Part shown: positions 41,739 through 50,400 of the stretch, piece after piece | Position numbering within the stretch: the first letter of the stretch is position 1 | Layout of the letters: each line of letters starts with the position of its first letter | From: Actinoplanes sichuanensis | Lineage (GTDB): Bacteria; Actinomycetota; Actinomycetes; Mycobacteriales; Micromonosporaceae | Assembly: GCF_033097365.1 (NCBI RefSeq) | Contig: NZ_AP028461.1 | Location: 5,332,001-5,396,000 of the forward strand | Length of the DNA stretch: 64,000 nucleotides | Reading direction: 5' to 3' | Program-made: the position numbers and the translations under genes | Notes under the pieces: model-generated | The model's database searches: none | What the model was told of the DNA's origin: nothing | What the model saw: the letters and a program-made list of their open reading frames with translations, nothing else

Positions 41739-43405
41739 GACGGGTCCGGCCCGTTGTCGCGGCGCGGCGGGAACAGCCCGGCGGCGTCACTGTTGCCGTC
41801 CCAGTTGAGCAGGTTGACCCGCCGCGGCTCGTCGCCCGGATCGGTGAACCCGTCGGAGGTCTGCCGGCTGCGCAGCATGTGGAACGTCTCCACCTGCACC
41901 GGCACCGGGGTTCCGGACGCCTCCCCGAACGGCCCGGTCTGGTACATGCCGGGGCCGCCGTCGTAGTCGAGCGAGCACTCACCGGCAAGCTGTTCGAGGC
42001 GGTGCGCGTCTTCGGCGTGAGCGGCCGGGATCACGTACCGCTGCTCGTATTTGGCGATGGCCAGCAGCCGGTACATGTCGTTCATCTCGTCCGGGGTCAT
42101 CCCGACCGCGGCCGGGATCGAGCCGTCGGGTTTCTCGCCGAGGTTGATCCGCCGTTGGTGGGAACGCATCGCGGCGAGCCGGTTGAGGGCGGCGCGGACC
42201 GGTTCCGGGTCACCGGCGGTGAAGAGTCCGGCCAGGTATTCGAGGGGGATGCGCAGGGCGTCGACGGCGCCGAACAGGTTGTGCGGGTCCTCACCGTCGT
42301 GACCGGTGTCGCGGAGCACGTCGACGACCGGGGACAGCGGCGGGATGTACCAGACCATCGGCATGGTCCGGTACTCCGGATGCAGCGGCAGCGCCACCTC
42401 GTACCGCATGATCAGGTCCCAGACCGGGGACCGTTGCGCGGCGTCGATCCAGTCGTCCGGGATCCCGGCCCGCTGGGCCGCCGCGACGACCGCCGGGTCG
42501 CGGGGGTCGAGGAAGACCGAGCGCTGCGCGTCGTACAGGTCGTGTTCGTCCTTGACCGCGGCCGCCCGGGCCACCGCGTCGGCGTCGTAGAGCATCAGGC
42601 CGATGTAGCGCAGCCGCCCCACACACGTCTCGGAGCAGATGGTCGGCTGGCCGATCTCGATGCGCGGGAAACAGAAGGTGCACTTCTCGGCCTTGCCGGT
42701 GCGGTGGTTGAAATACACCTTCTTGTACGGGCACCCGGTCACGCACATCCGCCAGCCCCGACACCGGTCCTGGTCGACGAGCACGATCCCGTCCTCGGCC
42801 CGTTTGTAGATCGCCCCGGACGGGCAGGACGCGGCGCAGGCCGGGTTGAGGCAGTGTTCGCAGATGCGCGGCAGGAAGAACAGGAACGCCTTCTCGTAGT
42901 CCTGCCGCACCTGGTCGGACACCTGCTGCAGGATCGGGTCGGCGGCCAGCACCTCGTTGCCGCCGCCGAGGGAGTCGTCCCAGTTCGCCGACCAGGTCAC
43001 CTTGGTGTCCTGCCCGGTGAGCAGGCTCTTCGGGCGGGCCACCGGCAGGTCCGTGCCGGCCGGCGCGGTCAGCAGGTGCTCGTAGTCGTACGTCCAAGGC
43101 TCGTAGTAGTCCCGCATGGCGGGAAGTTTGGGGTTGGCGAAGATGCTGAGCAGCCGCTTGACCCGGCCGCCGGAGCGCGGCTTGAGCCGGCCGCTCGCCG
43201 TGCGCACCCAGCCGCCCTGCCACTTCTCCTGGTCCTGGTAGGTGCGTGGGTAGCCCTGGCCGGGCCGGGACTCGACGTTGTTGAACCACACGTACTCGAC
43301 GCCGGAGCGGTTGGTCCACGCCTGTTTGCAGGTCACCGAGCAGGTGTGGCAGCCGATGCACTTGTCGAGGTTCATCACCATCGCCATCTGGGCCATCACG
43401 CGCAT
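41735..43405 (-). CDS. narH: respiratory nitrate reductase beta subunit
   Basis: 556 residues. Iron-sulphur motifs: MNLDKCIGCHTCSVTCKQAW, ICEHCLNPACAASCPSGAIYKR, DQDRCRGWRMCVTGCPYKKV and EKCTFCFPRIEIGQPTICSETC. In the third, the Trp in CRGWRMC replaces a Cys, the mark of the [3Fe-4S] cluster of NarH. It carries electrons from NarI heme to NarG. The ATG shares one base with the narG stop (TGATG) and has GGAGGTGGAG upstream. Confidence 0.96.
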   Translation of the reverse strand: MRVMAQMAMVMNLDKCIGCHTCSVTCKQAWTNRSGVEYVWFNNVESRPGQGYPRTYQDQEKWQGGWVRTASGRLKPRSGGRVKRLLSIFANPKLPAMRDYYEPWTYDYEHLLTAPAGTDLPVARPKSLLTGQDTKVTWSANWDDSLGGGNEVLAADPILQQVSDQVRQDYEKAFLFFLPRICEHCLNPACAASCPSGAIYKRAEDGIVLVDQDRCRGWRMCVTGCPYKKVYFNHRTGKAEKCTFCFPRIEIGQPTICSETCVGRLRYIGLMLYDADAVARAAAVKDEHDLYDAQRSVFLDPRDPAVVAAAQRAGIPDDWIDAAQRSPVWDLIMRYEVALPLHPEYRTMPMVWYIPPLSPVVDVLRDTGHDGEDPHNLFGAVDALRIPLEYLAGLFTAGDPEPVRAALNRLAAMRSHQRRINLGEKPDGSIPAAVGMTPDEMNDMYRLLAIAKYEQRYVIPAAHAEDAHRLEQLAGECSLDYDGGPGMYQTGPFGEASGTPVPVQVETFHMLRSRQTSDGFTDPGDEPRRVNLLNWDGNSDAAGLFPPRRDNGPDPS

Positions 43406-46400
43406 CAGTACTCCACCTCCTGCGAGCGGCGGCGGATCACGGTGACCTCGTCGCGCTGGTTACCGGTCGGGCCGAGGTAGTTGAACGCGAACGACAGCTG
43501 GGCGTACCCGCCGATGATGTGGGTGGGTTTGACCAGCAGCCTGGTCAGCGAGTTGTGGATGCCGCCGCGCCGGCCGTTGATCTCGGCTTTCGGCACGTCG
43601 ATGACTCGTTCCTGGGCGTGGTACATGTAGGCCGTGCCCTCGGGCATCTTGTGGCTGACGATGGCCCGGCAGACCACCACGCCGTTGCGGTTGACCGCCT
43701 CGATCCAGTCGTTGTCCAGGATCTTCACCTTCGCCGCGTCGGCCTCGCTGATCCACATGGTGGGGCCGCCGCGGGACAGCGTCAGCATGATCAGGTTGTC
43801 CTGATATTCGGAGTGGATCGACCATTTCGAGTGCGGTGTGAGGTAGCGCAGGGTGATCTCCAGCTCGCCTTTCGGGCCGAGCCGCGGCTCGCCGAAGAGC
43901 TGGTGCATGTCCAGCGGCGGCCGGAAGATCGGCAGCGCCTCCCCCGCCTCGTGCATCCAGTCGTGGTCGAGGAAGAAGTGCTGCCGCCCGGTGAGCGTGT
44001 GCCACGGTTTGAGGCGCTCCACGTTGATCGTGAACGGTGAGTAGCGACGGCCGCCGGACTCACTGCCCGACCACTCCGGGCTGGTGATCACCGGAACCGG
44101 CCGGGACTGGCAGTCGGCGAAGGTGATCTGTTTGCCCTCGTGCTCGGCGGCCAGATCGGCCAGTTTCACCCCGGTGCGTTTCTCCACGTCATGGAAGCCG
44201 ACGGTGGCGACCCGGCCGTTGGTGGTGCCGGAGAGCGCGAGGATCGCCTCGCACGCGTGGATGTCCTTGGCCAGCGACGGCCGGTCGCCGAGGACCGTGC
44301 CGTTCTTGCGGCGCAGGTATTCGACCTCCGGGTTGACGTCGACCGCCACCCCCTTACCCAGGGTGCCGAGCCGGTCCATCAGCGGGCCCAGGGCGGCCAG
44401 CCGGTCGGCGACGGCACCGTAGTCGCGTTCCACCACCACGATCTTCGGCATCGTCTTCCCCGGCACCGGGACCTCACCGAGGGTCTTCCAGTCCCGGACC
44501 CGGCCGTGCGGGGTGGCCATCGCGTCCGCGGTGTCATGCAGCAGCGGAGCCGCGACCAGGTCCTTACGGACCCCCAGGTGGGTCTTGGCCAGGGCGGAGA
44601 AGCTGCGGGCCAGAGCATGGAAGATGTCGAAGTCGGTACGGGTCTGCCACGGCGGGCTGATCGCCGGCGTGAACGCGTGCACGAACGGGTGCATGTCCGT
44701 GGTGTTCAGGTCGTGTTTCTCGTACCAGGTGGCGGCGGGCAGGACCACGTCCGACAGCAGCGTCGTCGACGTCATCCGGAAGTCCATGCTGACCAGCATG
44801 TCGAGCTTGCCCTCGGGCGCCTGCTCGGTCCACCGCACGTCCTGCGGCCGGTACTCCGGGCCGGCCTCGGTGGCACGCAGGTTCGAGCCGGTGCCGAGCA
44901 GATGCCGCAGGAAGTACTCGTTGCCTTTCGCCGACGAGCCGAGGATGTTGGCCCGCCACACCGTGAACACCCGAGGCCAGTTCCGCTCGTCGTCCGGGTC
45001 GGTGCAGGCGAACCCCAACCGGCCCTCGTGCAGGGCCTGCGCGACATAGGACCCGGGGTCGTCGCCGGCCTCGTCGGCCAGGTCGAGCGGGTTGCGGTCG
45101 AAGGTCGGCATCGACGGCATCCAGCCCAGCCGCGCCGACTGGGCCAGCAGGTCCATCGTGTGCTTACCGGCGAACAGCCCGGTGCCGGTCGGCGAGGCCA
45201 CCGTGTCGGCCGAGTACGTGTCGTACCGCCACTGGTCGGTGTGGGTGTACCAGTACGCCGTGCTGATCATCTGCCGGGGCGGGCGCACCCAGTCCAGGGC
45301 GAACGCCAGCTGCTGCCAGCCGGTCACCGGACGGCACTTCTCCTGGCCCACGTAATGCGCCCAACCGCCGCCGTTGACGCCCTGGCAACCGGTCAGCGTG
45401 ACCAGCGCCAGAATGCCCCGGTAGGTGGCGTCGCCGTGGAACCACTGGTTGACACCGGCGCCGAGCAGGATCATCGACCGGCCGCCGGACCGTTCGGCGT
45501 TGTCGGCGAACTCGCGCGCGACCCGGGCCACCTGCACCGCCGGGACACCGGTGATCGGCTCCTGCCAGGCCGGCGTGTAGGGCACCGCCGCGTCGTCGTA
45601 CCCGGTCGGCCACTGCCCGGGAAGTCCCGCCCGGGACACCCCGTACTGGGCCAGCAGCAGGTCGAAGACGCTCGTCACCAGCTTGCCGTCGACCGTGCGG
45701 GTGGGCACCCCGCGGCGCAGCACCCCGGCCGGGGTGGTGTCGAACCGGGGCAGTTCCACCTCCACCGACTCGCCCGTCTCCAGACAGGTCAGGGCCGGTT
45801 CGATGGCACCCAGGTCCAGGTTCCACTCCCCCGGCTCGCCGAACCGGTGGCCGAGACTGCCACGCGGCGCGACGGCCGCACCGGTCGCCGAGTCCCACAG
45901 CAACGGCCTGAACGGGTCGTCGTCGCCGGTCAGGAACCGGCCCGGCCGGTAGGCTCCGTCCGCGCCCGGCTCCAGGGTGACCAGGAACGGCAGGTCGGTG
46001 TATCTACGGACGTAGTCGACGAACCGTGGGGTTCGCCGGTCCACGAAGAACTCCTTGAGCACCACGTGCCCCATCGCCATCGCGAGCGCGCCGTCGGTGC
46101 CCGGCTGAGCGGGCATCCACTCGTCGGCGAACTTCACGTTGTCCGCGAAATCCGGGCTCACCACGACGACCTTCTGGCCCCGGTAGCGAGCCTCGGCCAT
46201 CCAGTGCGCGTCCGGCGTGCGGGTCACCGGCACATTCGAGCCCCACATCATCAGATACGAGGCGTCCCACCAGTCACCGGACTCCGGCACGTCGGTCTGA
46301 TCCCCGAACACCTGCGGCGACGCCACCGGCAGATCCGCGTACCAGTCGTAGAACGACAGCATCGTGCCGCCGATCAGGCTCATGAACCGGGCCCCGACCG

Positions 46401-47022
46401 CGTGCGACACCATCGACATCGCCGGAATCGGCGAGAAACCGGCGACCCGGTCCGGACCGTACCGCTTGATCGCGTAGACGTGCGCGGCCGCGACCATCTC
46501 CAGCGCCTCGTCCCAGGTCACCCGCACCAGGCCGCCCATACCCCGGGCTCGCTGATAGGTTCGCCGCTTCGCGGCATCACCCTGGATCTCCGCCCAGGCG
46601 AGCACCGGGTCACCGAGCCGCTTACGCGCCTCCCGGAACATGTCGATCAAAACCCCGCGGGCGTACGGGTACCGCACACGCGTCGGCGAGTAGGTGTACC
46701 AGGAGAACGCCGCCCCACGCGGGCATCCGCGCGGCTCGTACTCCGGCTTGTCCGGGCCGACACTCGGATAGTCGGTCTGCTGCTGCTCCCAGGTGATGAT
46801 GCCGTCGCGGACGTACACCTTCCACGAACAGGAACCGGTGCAGTTCACCCCGTGGGTGGAGCGGACCACCTTGTCGTACGACCATCGGTCCCGGTAGAAG
46901 GAATCGGCCTCCCGCCCGCCGATCTGATACAGCGCCCGGCCGTCCGGGGACACCGCCGCCCGGCGAACCAGCCCGCCCACACCCAACAACGCCCGGCCAG
47001 CAGCACTCGTCGTGTCTGTCAC
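43405..47022 (-). CDS. narG: respiratory nitrate reductase alpha subunit
   Basis: About 1205 residues, full length. N-terminal cluster motif STHGVNCTGSCSWKVYV and RGCPRGAAFSWYTYSP hold the His and Cys ligands of FS0. Molybdopterin-domain landmarks include MMWGSNVPVTRTPDAHW, LGAGVNQWFHGD and GYAQLSFAFNYLGPTGNQRDE at the end. It reduces nitrate to nitrite at the cytoplasmic face. Start: two GTGs are possible; 47028 abuts the GGGGG tract, while 47022 has it six bases upstream and is preferred. First gene of the narGHJI-cupin operon. Confidence 0.96.
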   Translation of the reverse strand: MTDTTSAAGRALLGVGGLVRRAAVSPDGRALYQIGGREADSFYRDRWSYDKVVRSTHGVNCTGSCSWKVYVRDGIITWEQQQTDYPSVGPDKPEYEPRGCPRGAAFSWYTYSPTRVRYPYARGVLIDMFREARKRLGDPVLAWAEIQGDAAKRRTYQRARGMGGLVRVTWDEALEMVAAAHVYAIKRYGPDRVAGFSPIPAMSMVSHAVGARFMSLIGGTMLSFYDWYADLPVASPQVFGDQTDVPESGDWWDASYLMMWGSNVPVTRTPDAHWMAEARYRGQKVVVVSPDFADNVKFADEWMPAQPGTDGALAMAMGHVVLKEFFVDRRTPRFVDYVRRYTDLPFLVTLEPGADGAYRPGRFLTGDDDPFRPLLWDSATGAAVAPRGSLGHRFGEPGEWNLDLGAIEPALTCLETGESVEVELPRFDTTPAGVLRRGVPTRTVDGKLVTSVFDLLLAQYGVSRAGLPGQWPTGYDDAAVPYTPAWQEPITGVPAVQVARVAREFADNAERSGGRSMILLGAGVNQWFHGDATYRGILALVTLTGCQGVNGGGWAHYVGQEKCRPVTGWQQLAFALDWVRPPRQMISTAYWYTHTDQWRYDTYSADTVASPTGTGLFAGKHTMDLLAQSARLGWMPSMPTFDRNPLDLADEAGDDPGSYVAQALHEGRLGFACTDPDDERNWPRVFTVWRANILGSSAKGNEYFLRHLLGTGSNLRATEAGPEYRPQDVRWTEQAPEGKLDMLVSMDFRMTSTTLLSDVVLPAATWYEKHDLNTTDMHPFVHAFTPAISPPWQTRTDFDIFHALARSFSALAKTHLGVRKDLVAAPLLHDTADAMATPHGRVRDWKTLGEVPVPGKTMPKIVVVERDYGAVADRLAALGPLMDRLGTLGKGVAVDVNPEVEYLRRKNGTVLGDRPSLAKDIHACEAILALSGTTNGRVATVGFHDVEKRTGVKLADLAAEHEGKQITFADCQSRPVPVITSPEWSGSESGGRRYSPFTINVERLKPWHTLTGRQHFFLDHDWMHEAGEALPIFRPPLDMHQLFGEPRLGPKGELEITLRYLTPHSKWSIHSEYQDNLIMLTLSRGGPTMWISEADAAKVKILDNDWIEAVNRNGVVVCRAIVSHKMPEGTAYMYHAQERVIDVPKAEINGRRGGIHNSLTRLLVKPTHIIGGYAQLSFAFNYLGPTGNQRDEVTVIRRRSQEVEY

Positions 47023-47182
47023 GCTCACCCCCAGGTTCGGATGACCTTGTCGCCCACGTTCGTCGCCTCTGCCCGTCCGTGCAATCCGATCGCCGTTTTC
47101 GGCCCGGCAGAAATCACGATGTCGTGCCGAGGGTCCCGTGGGCCAGAGTCGGAAGTCCCTGCCCGAGGTGCCACGTCGTTGG

Positions 47183-47188
47183 TAAGCA
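47183..47188 (+). promoter_or_regulatory. -10-like element (narK), near-leaderless
   Basis: TAAGCA ends 7 bases before ATG 47196; the last base differs from TANNNT. The intergenic space to narG is 173 bases and should hold both divergent promoters. Confidence 0.35.
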
Positions 47189-47195
47189 TTGGCCT

Positions 47196-48386
47196 ATGAG
47201 CACCTCACCGGCCCGTCGGCCCGAGTTGATGCTGGCGTTGGCCACCGTCGGGTTCGCCGTCAACTTCTGGGCCTGGGCGCTGCTCAGCCCGCTCGCCGTC
47301 CGGTTCACCGCGGCCCTGCACCTGACCTCGTTCCAGCAGGCCCTGCTGGTGGCGGTCCCGGTGGTGGTCGGCTCGGTCGGGCGGATCCCGGTCGGCGCGC
47401 TGACCGACAGGTTCGGTGGTCGGGTGATGTTCCCGCTGGTGTCGCTGGCGACCATCGTGCCGGTCCTGTACCTGGGCCTGTTCGGGCACGACGCGCTCAC
47501 GTCACTGCTGGTCGGCGGGTTCTTCCTGGGCATCGGCGGCACCGCGTTCGCGGTCGGTGTCCCGTTCGTCAACGCCTGGTTCCCGCCGAACCGGCGCGGG
47601 TTCGCCGTCGGTGTGTTCGGCGCCGGCATGGGCGGCACCGCGATCAGCGCGCTCACCACGGTCAAACTGGTCGACGCCGGGAGCACCGCCACCCCGTTCC
47701 TGATCACCGCGGGAGTGCTCGCCGTCTACGCCGCCGTGGCGTGGGCCCTGCTGCGCGACGCACCGGACCGGTCGGTACCGACCGCGCCGCTGCTCACCCG
47801 GCTCGGCACCGCCCTTCGCCTCAAGATCACCTGGCAGGCGTCCGCCCTGTACGCCGTCGCCTTCGGTGGCTACGTCGCCTTCTCCGTCTACCTGCCCGCC
47901 TACCTGAAGACCGCCTACGGCCTCACCCAGGCCGACGCCGCCAACCGGATGGCCGGCTTCGTGCTCCTCGCCGTGATCATGCGCCCGATCGGCGGCTGGT
48001 TGTCCGATCGCTTCTCCGCCAGCCGGGTCCTCGCGGTGGGTCTCGGCGTGGTCGTCCTCGGTGCGGTCGTGCAGTCGTTCACCCCCGGCCTGGCCCCGAT
48101 CGGCACCATCGCGTTCCTGGGCATGGCGGCCGCCCTCGGCGCGGGCAGCGGCGCCACCTTCGCCCTGGTCGCCCAGACCGCCCCGGCGAACCAGGTGGGT
48201 TCGGTGACCGGCATCGTCGGCGCGGCCGGCGGCCTCGGCGGTTTCGTCCCGCCGCTGGTGATGGGCACGATCTACGGCCAGCTCCAGTCGTACGCCCTGG
48301 GCCTGGCCCTGCTCGCCGTGGTCGCCCTGGCCGCCCTGCTGCTGGACGTCCTCTCGGTCGGCCGGGACCGGACCGCGCATGTGTGA
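47196..48386 (+). CDS. narK: nitrate/nitrite MFS transporter
   Basis: 396 residues with 12 TM helices. Key segments: GRIPVGALTDRFGGRVMFP (motif A), the Gly-rich nitrate-signature-like stretches FLGIGGTAFAVGVPFVNAWFPPNRRGFAVGVFGAG and TGIVGAAGGLGGFVPPLVMG. The lengths and motifs fit the NarK1/NasA-like group. It imports nitrate or exchanges nitrate for nitrite for the reductase on the other strand. The ATG lies 173 bases from narG. It overlaps the hemerythrin gene by 8 bases. Confidence 0.9.
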   Translation: MSTSPARRPELMLALATVGFAVNFWAWALLSPLAVRFTAALHLTSFQQALLVAVPVVVGSVGRIPVGALTDRFGGRVMFPLVSLATIVPVLYLGLFGHDALTSLLVGGFFLGIGGTAFAVGVPFVNAWFPPNRRGFAVGVFGAGMGGTAISALTTVKLVDAGSTATPFLITAGVLAVYAAVAWALLRDAPDRSVPTAPLLTRLGTALRLKITWQASALYAVAFGGYVAFSVYLPAYLKTAYGLTQADAANRMAGFVLLAVIMRPIGGWLSDRFSASRVLAVGLGVVVLGAVVQSFTPGLAPIGTIAFLGMAAALGAGSGATFALVAQTAPANQVGSVTGIVGAAGGLGGFVPPLVMGTIYGQLQSYALGLALLAVVALAALLLDVLSVGRDRTAHV

Positions 48387-48900
48387 ATACTGCGGCTGCC
48401 AGGAGATCACCGCCCTGGGCGAGCTGACCCGCGAACACGACGAGGTCGTCGGCCTGATGGCGGATGTCCGAGCCGCCCACGCCACCGGCGACATCGACGC
48501 CATGGCGGAACTGGCCCGCCGCATCGCCGCGATCCTCGGCCCGCACACGGTCGTCGAAGAGGAGGGCCTGTTCCCGCTGCTGGCCCCGGAGTTCCCGGAT
48601 CAGGTGGCCGTGCTGCGCGCCGAACACCGCCACGTCGAGTCCGTCCTGAACGCCGCCGCCACGACGACCCCGGCCGACCCGTCCTGGCCGTCCACCTTCG
48701 TCGCCGTCCTGGACGAGTTACGCACCCACATCCTCAAGGAACAGGACGGCGTCTTCCCGGCCGCCCTGACCACCCTCACCCCCACCGACTGGGACACCGT
48801 CGACGCCGTCCGTGCCCGCACCGGCGGGGAGTTCGTAGATGCGGATCACGCCCTTTCCGGCGGCCTTCGCGGCGTACATGGCGATGTCGGCCCGGCGTAG
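48379..48900 (+). CDS. hemerythrin-like di-iron protein
   Basis: 173 residues starting CEYCGCQEITALGELTREHDEV. His and Glu ligands occur in REHDEVV, LGPHTVVEEEGLFPLL, RAEHRHVESVL and LRTHILKEQDGVFPA, the H...HxxxE...H pattern of bacterial hemerythrins. It would bind O2 or NO. Coupling to narK suggests a role in NO or O2 handling during nitrate respiration. The expected domain end is near 48830; the frame runs on for about 20 residues into the antisense of the cyclase gene, giving a 183-base overlap. Confidence 0.82.
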   Translation: MCEYCGCQEITALGELTREHDEVVGLMADVRAAHATGDIDAMAELARRIAAILGPHTVVEEEGLFPLLAPEFPDQVAVLRAEHRHVESVLNAAATTTPADPSWPSTFVAVLDELRTHILKEQDGVFPAALTTLTPTDWDTVDAVRARTGGEFVDADHALSGGLRGVHGDVGPA

Positions 48901-50283
48901 CAGCTCGCCCAGCGGGTGGGGGCCGGCCGCCATGCCGATGCTGCCGCCCACGGTGACCTGCTCGCCCTGGATCGGTATCGGGGCGGACACCGCGTCCAGG
49001 ATGTCGACGCCCAGCCGCCGCCCGGCGGACACGGTGGCGGGGGCCGCCAGGACCACCGCGAACTCGTCACCGCCCAGGCGCACGACCAGGTCGCCGGGGC
49101 GGGCCGCCGCGGTCAGCCGGGCCGCGACCGTGACCAGCACGTCGTCGCCGGCGGCGTGACCCAGGCGGTCGTTCACCGGTTTGAAGCCGTCCAGGTCGAT
49201 CAGCAGGACCGCGCCGCCACCCGGGGCCGAGGTCATCCGCGGGCCGAGGTCGTTGAAGGCGGCCCGGTTGTGCAGGCCGGTCAGCGCGTCGTGGTGGGCC
49301 TGGTAGGCGAGTTCGGCCTGCTGTTCCTGCAGGGTGACGGCGAGGCGGCCGATGAACGCGACGGTCATGAACTGGCGGATCAGGACCAGGCTGAACGTGG
49401 TCAGCAGGACCCAGACCAGCGGCGCGGCCAGGGTGTCGTCGTGTACCAGCTCGACAGCGGTGGCCACCACGGCCAGGACGATCGGGACATACGGCAGGAT
49501 CACCCAGCCGCCCGCGAAGTGACGGTGGGTGCCGACCGGCGCGGACTCGGGCGGCCGGACCCGACTGGCGATCATGACCAGGCCGGCGGCGAGGATGAAC
49601 CCGGCGCCGGCGCCGCCGTAGTGCCACGGGTGCCCGGCGCCCTGGTTGCGCAGGGTGAGCAGGGCGCTGAACGCCAGGACGATCGCGGCCGAACCGAGCA
49701 GCCGTGGGCCGTCGCCGGAGGCCTCCGGCAGGTTGCGCGCCATCATCACCAGGGCGACCGTGGCCGCGACGACCTCGGGGCCGATCAGCCCGAGGGTGTA
49801 ACCGCCGTTCGCCATCATGTCGGCCGTGCTCTTCGCGGGCTCCAGGACGTACATCCAGGTGAGCGCAAGGACGGCGCCGGAGACGGCGGCGACGTCGAAC
49901 AGGACGCGGATGCCCTCGGTGGCGTTGACCGGCGGGCTGCTCAGGTGCATGCCGACCGGCAGGGCCAGGGCCGCGACCACCGACAGCACGGCCGCCGCGA
50001 CGAAGACGAACGTCACCGGGATCAGCTCGTTCACGAGGAACAACGCGTTGGCCGACGCCCAGGCGGCGGCACCGATCGTCGCCACCACGGCGGCGGCCCG
50101 GCTCCGGCCCCGGTCGGTGCGGATGCGCCGTCCGAATCCGAGGAGGGCACCGCCGACCAGGACCACGATGACGGCGTCCGACACGGCACGGCCCGCCGAC
50201 AGGGAGACGAACGGCACGATCGCCTGGAAGACGGCCGCAACCCCGGCCACCACCGACAATCGTGCGCGCAGAGACGTCGTCAC
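48718..50283 (-). CDS. membrane diguanylate cyclase (GGDEF)
   Basis: 521 residues from GTG 50283 (GGGGGG upstream; frame open to 50346). About ten TM helices in the first 340 residues, then a GGDEF domain. The active site is RLGGDEFAVVL, and the inhibitory site RPGD lies five residues before it, so the enzyme should make c-di-GMP and be product-inhibited. Substrate region LIDLDGFKPVNDRLGHAAGD is intact. The C-terminus carries a Gly-rich tail that overlaps the hemerythrin gene on the other strand. Confidence 0.9.
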   Translation of the reverse strand: MTTSLRARLSVVAGVAAVFQAIVPFVSLSAGRAVSDAVIVVLVGGALLGFGRRIRTDRGRSRAAAVVATIGAAAWASANALFLVNELIPVTFVFVAAAVLSVVAALALPVGMHLSSPPVNATEGIRVLFDVAAVSGAVLALTWMYVLEPAKSTADMMANGGYTLGLIGPEVVAATVALVMMARNLPEASGDGPRLLGSAAIVLAFSALLTLRNQGAGHPWHYGGAGAGFILAAGLVMIASRVRPPESAPVGTHRHFAGGWVILPYVPIVLAVVATAVELVHDDTLAAPLVWVLLTTFSLVLIRQFMTVAFIGRLAVTLQEQQAELAYQAHHDALTGLHNRAAFNDLGPRMTSAPGGGAVLLIDLDGFKPVNDRLGHAAGDDVLVTVAARLTAAARPGDLVVRLGGDEFAVVLAAPATVSAGRRLGVDILDAVSAPIPIQGEQVTVGGSIGMAAGPHPLGELLRRADIAMYAAKAAGKGVIRIYELPAGAGTDGVDGVPVGGGEGGQGGREDAVLFLEDVGA

Positions 50284-50311
50284 GCCCCCCACAACGGCTA
50301 CCGGGGCATCG

Positions 50312-50317
50312 ACTTTA
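50312..50317 (-). promoter_or_regulatory. -10 element upstream of the diguanylate cyclase
   Basis: On the minus strand TAAAGT (TANNNT) lies 28 bases before GTG 50283, leaving room for a leader that carries the GGGGGG ribosome site. Confidence 0.4.
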
Positions 50318-50332
50318 GAGAACCCGGCTTCA

Positions 50333-50362
50333 TTGACATATTTCATTTGTTACGTCAAAGAT
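50333..50362 (+). promoter_or_regulatory. promoter of the secreted glycosidase
   Basis: TTGACA (50333-50338), an 18-base spacer and AAAGAT (50357-50362). The -10 ends at the first base of the CebR-type box, so a bound repressor would block it. Confidence 0.6.
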
Positions 50363-50375
50363 GGGAGCGCTCCCA
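50362..50375. promoter_or_regulatory. CebR-type operator TGGGAGCGCTCCCA
   Basis: The 14-base perfect palindrome TGGGAGCGCTCCCA is identical to the CebR box of Streptomyces, the LacI-family repressor of cellulose utilisation that is released by cellobiose/cellotriose. It lies 25 bases before the glycosidase start and abuts the -10 element. Confidence 0.85.
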
Positions 50376-50400
50376 ACATCCCCTCGTTCGTGGAGACACC

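Noticed and set aside
47029..47195. FNR or DosR box upstream of narG/narK
   Set aside because: Only a single AAGTCCC half-site near 47151 is visible; no TTGAT-N4-ATCAA or full GGGACT/AGTCCC palindrome.
44140..47199. 1019-residue plus-strand open frame opposite narG
   Set aside because: Shadow of a high-GC gene: His/Arg/Val-rich, no homology, while narG on the other strand is unmistakable.
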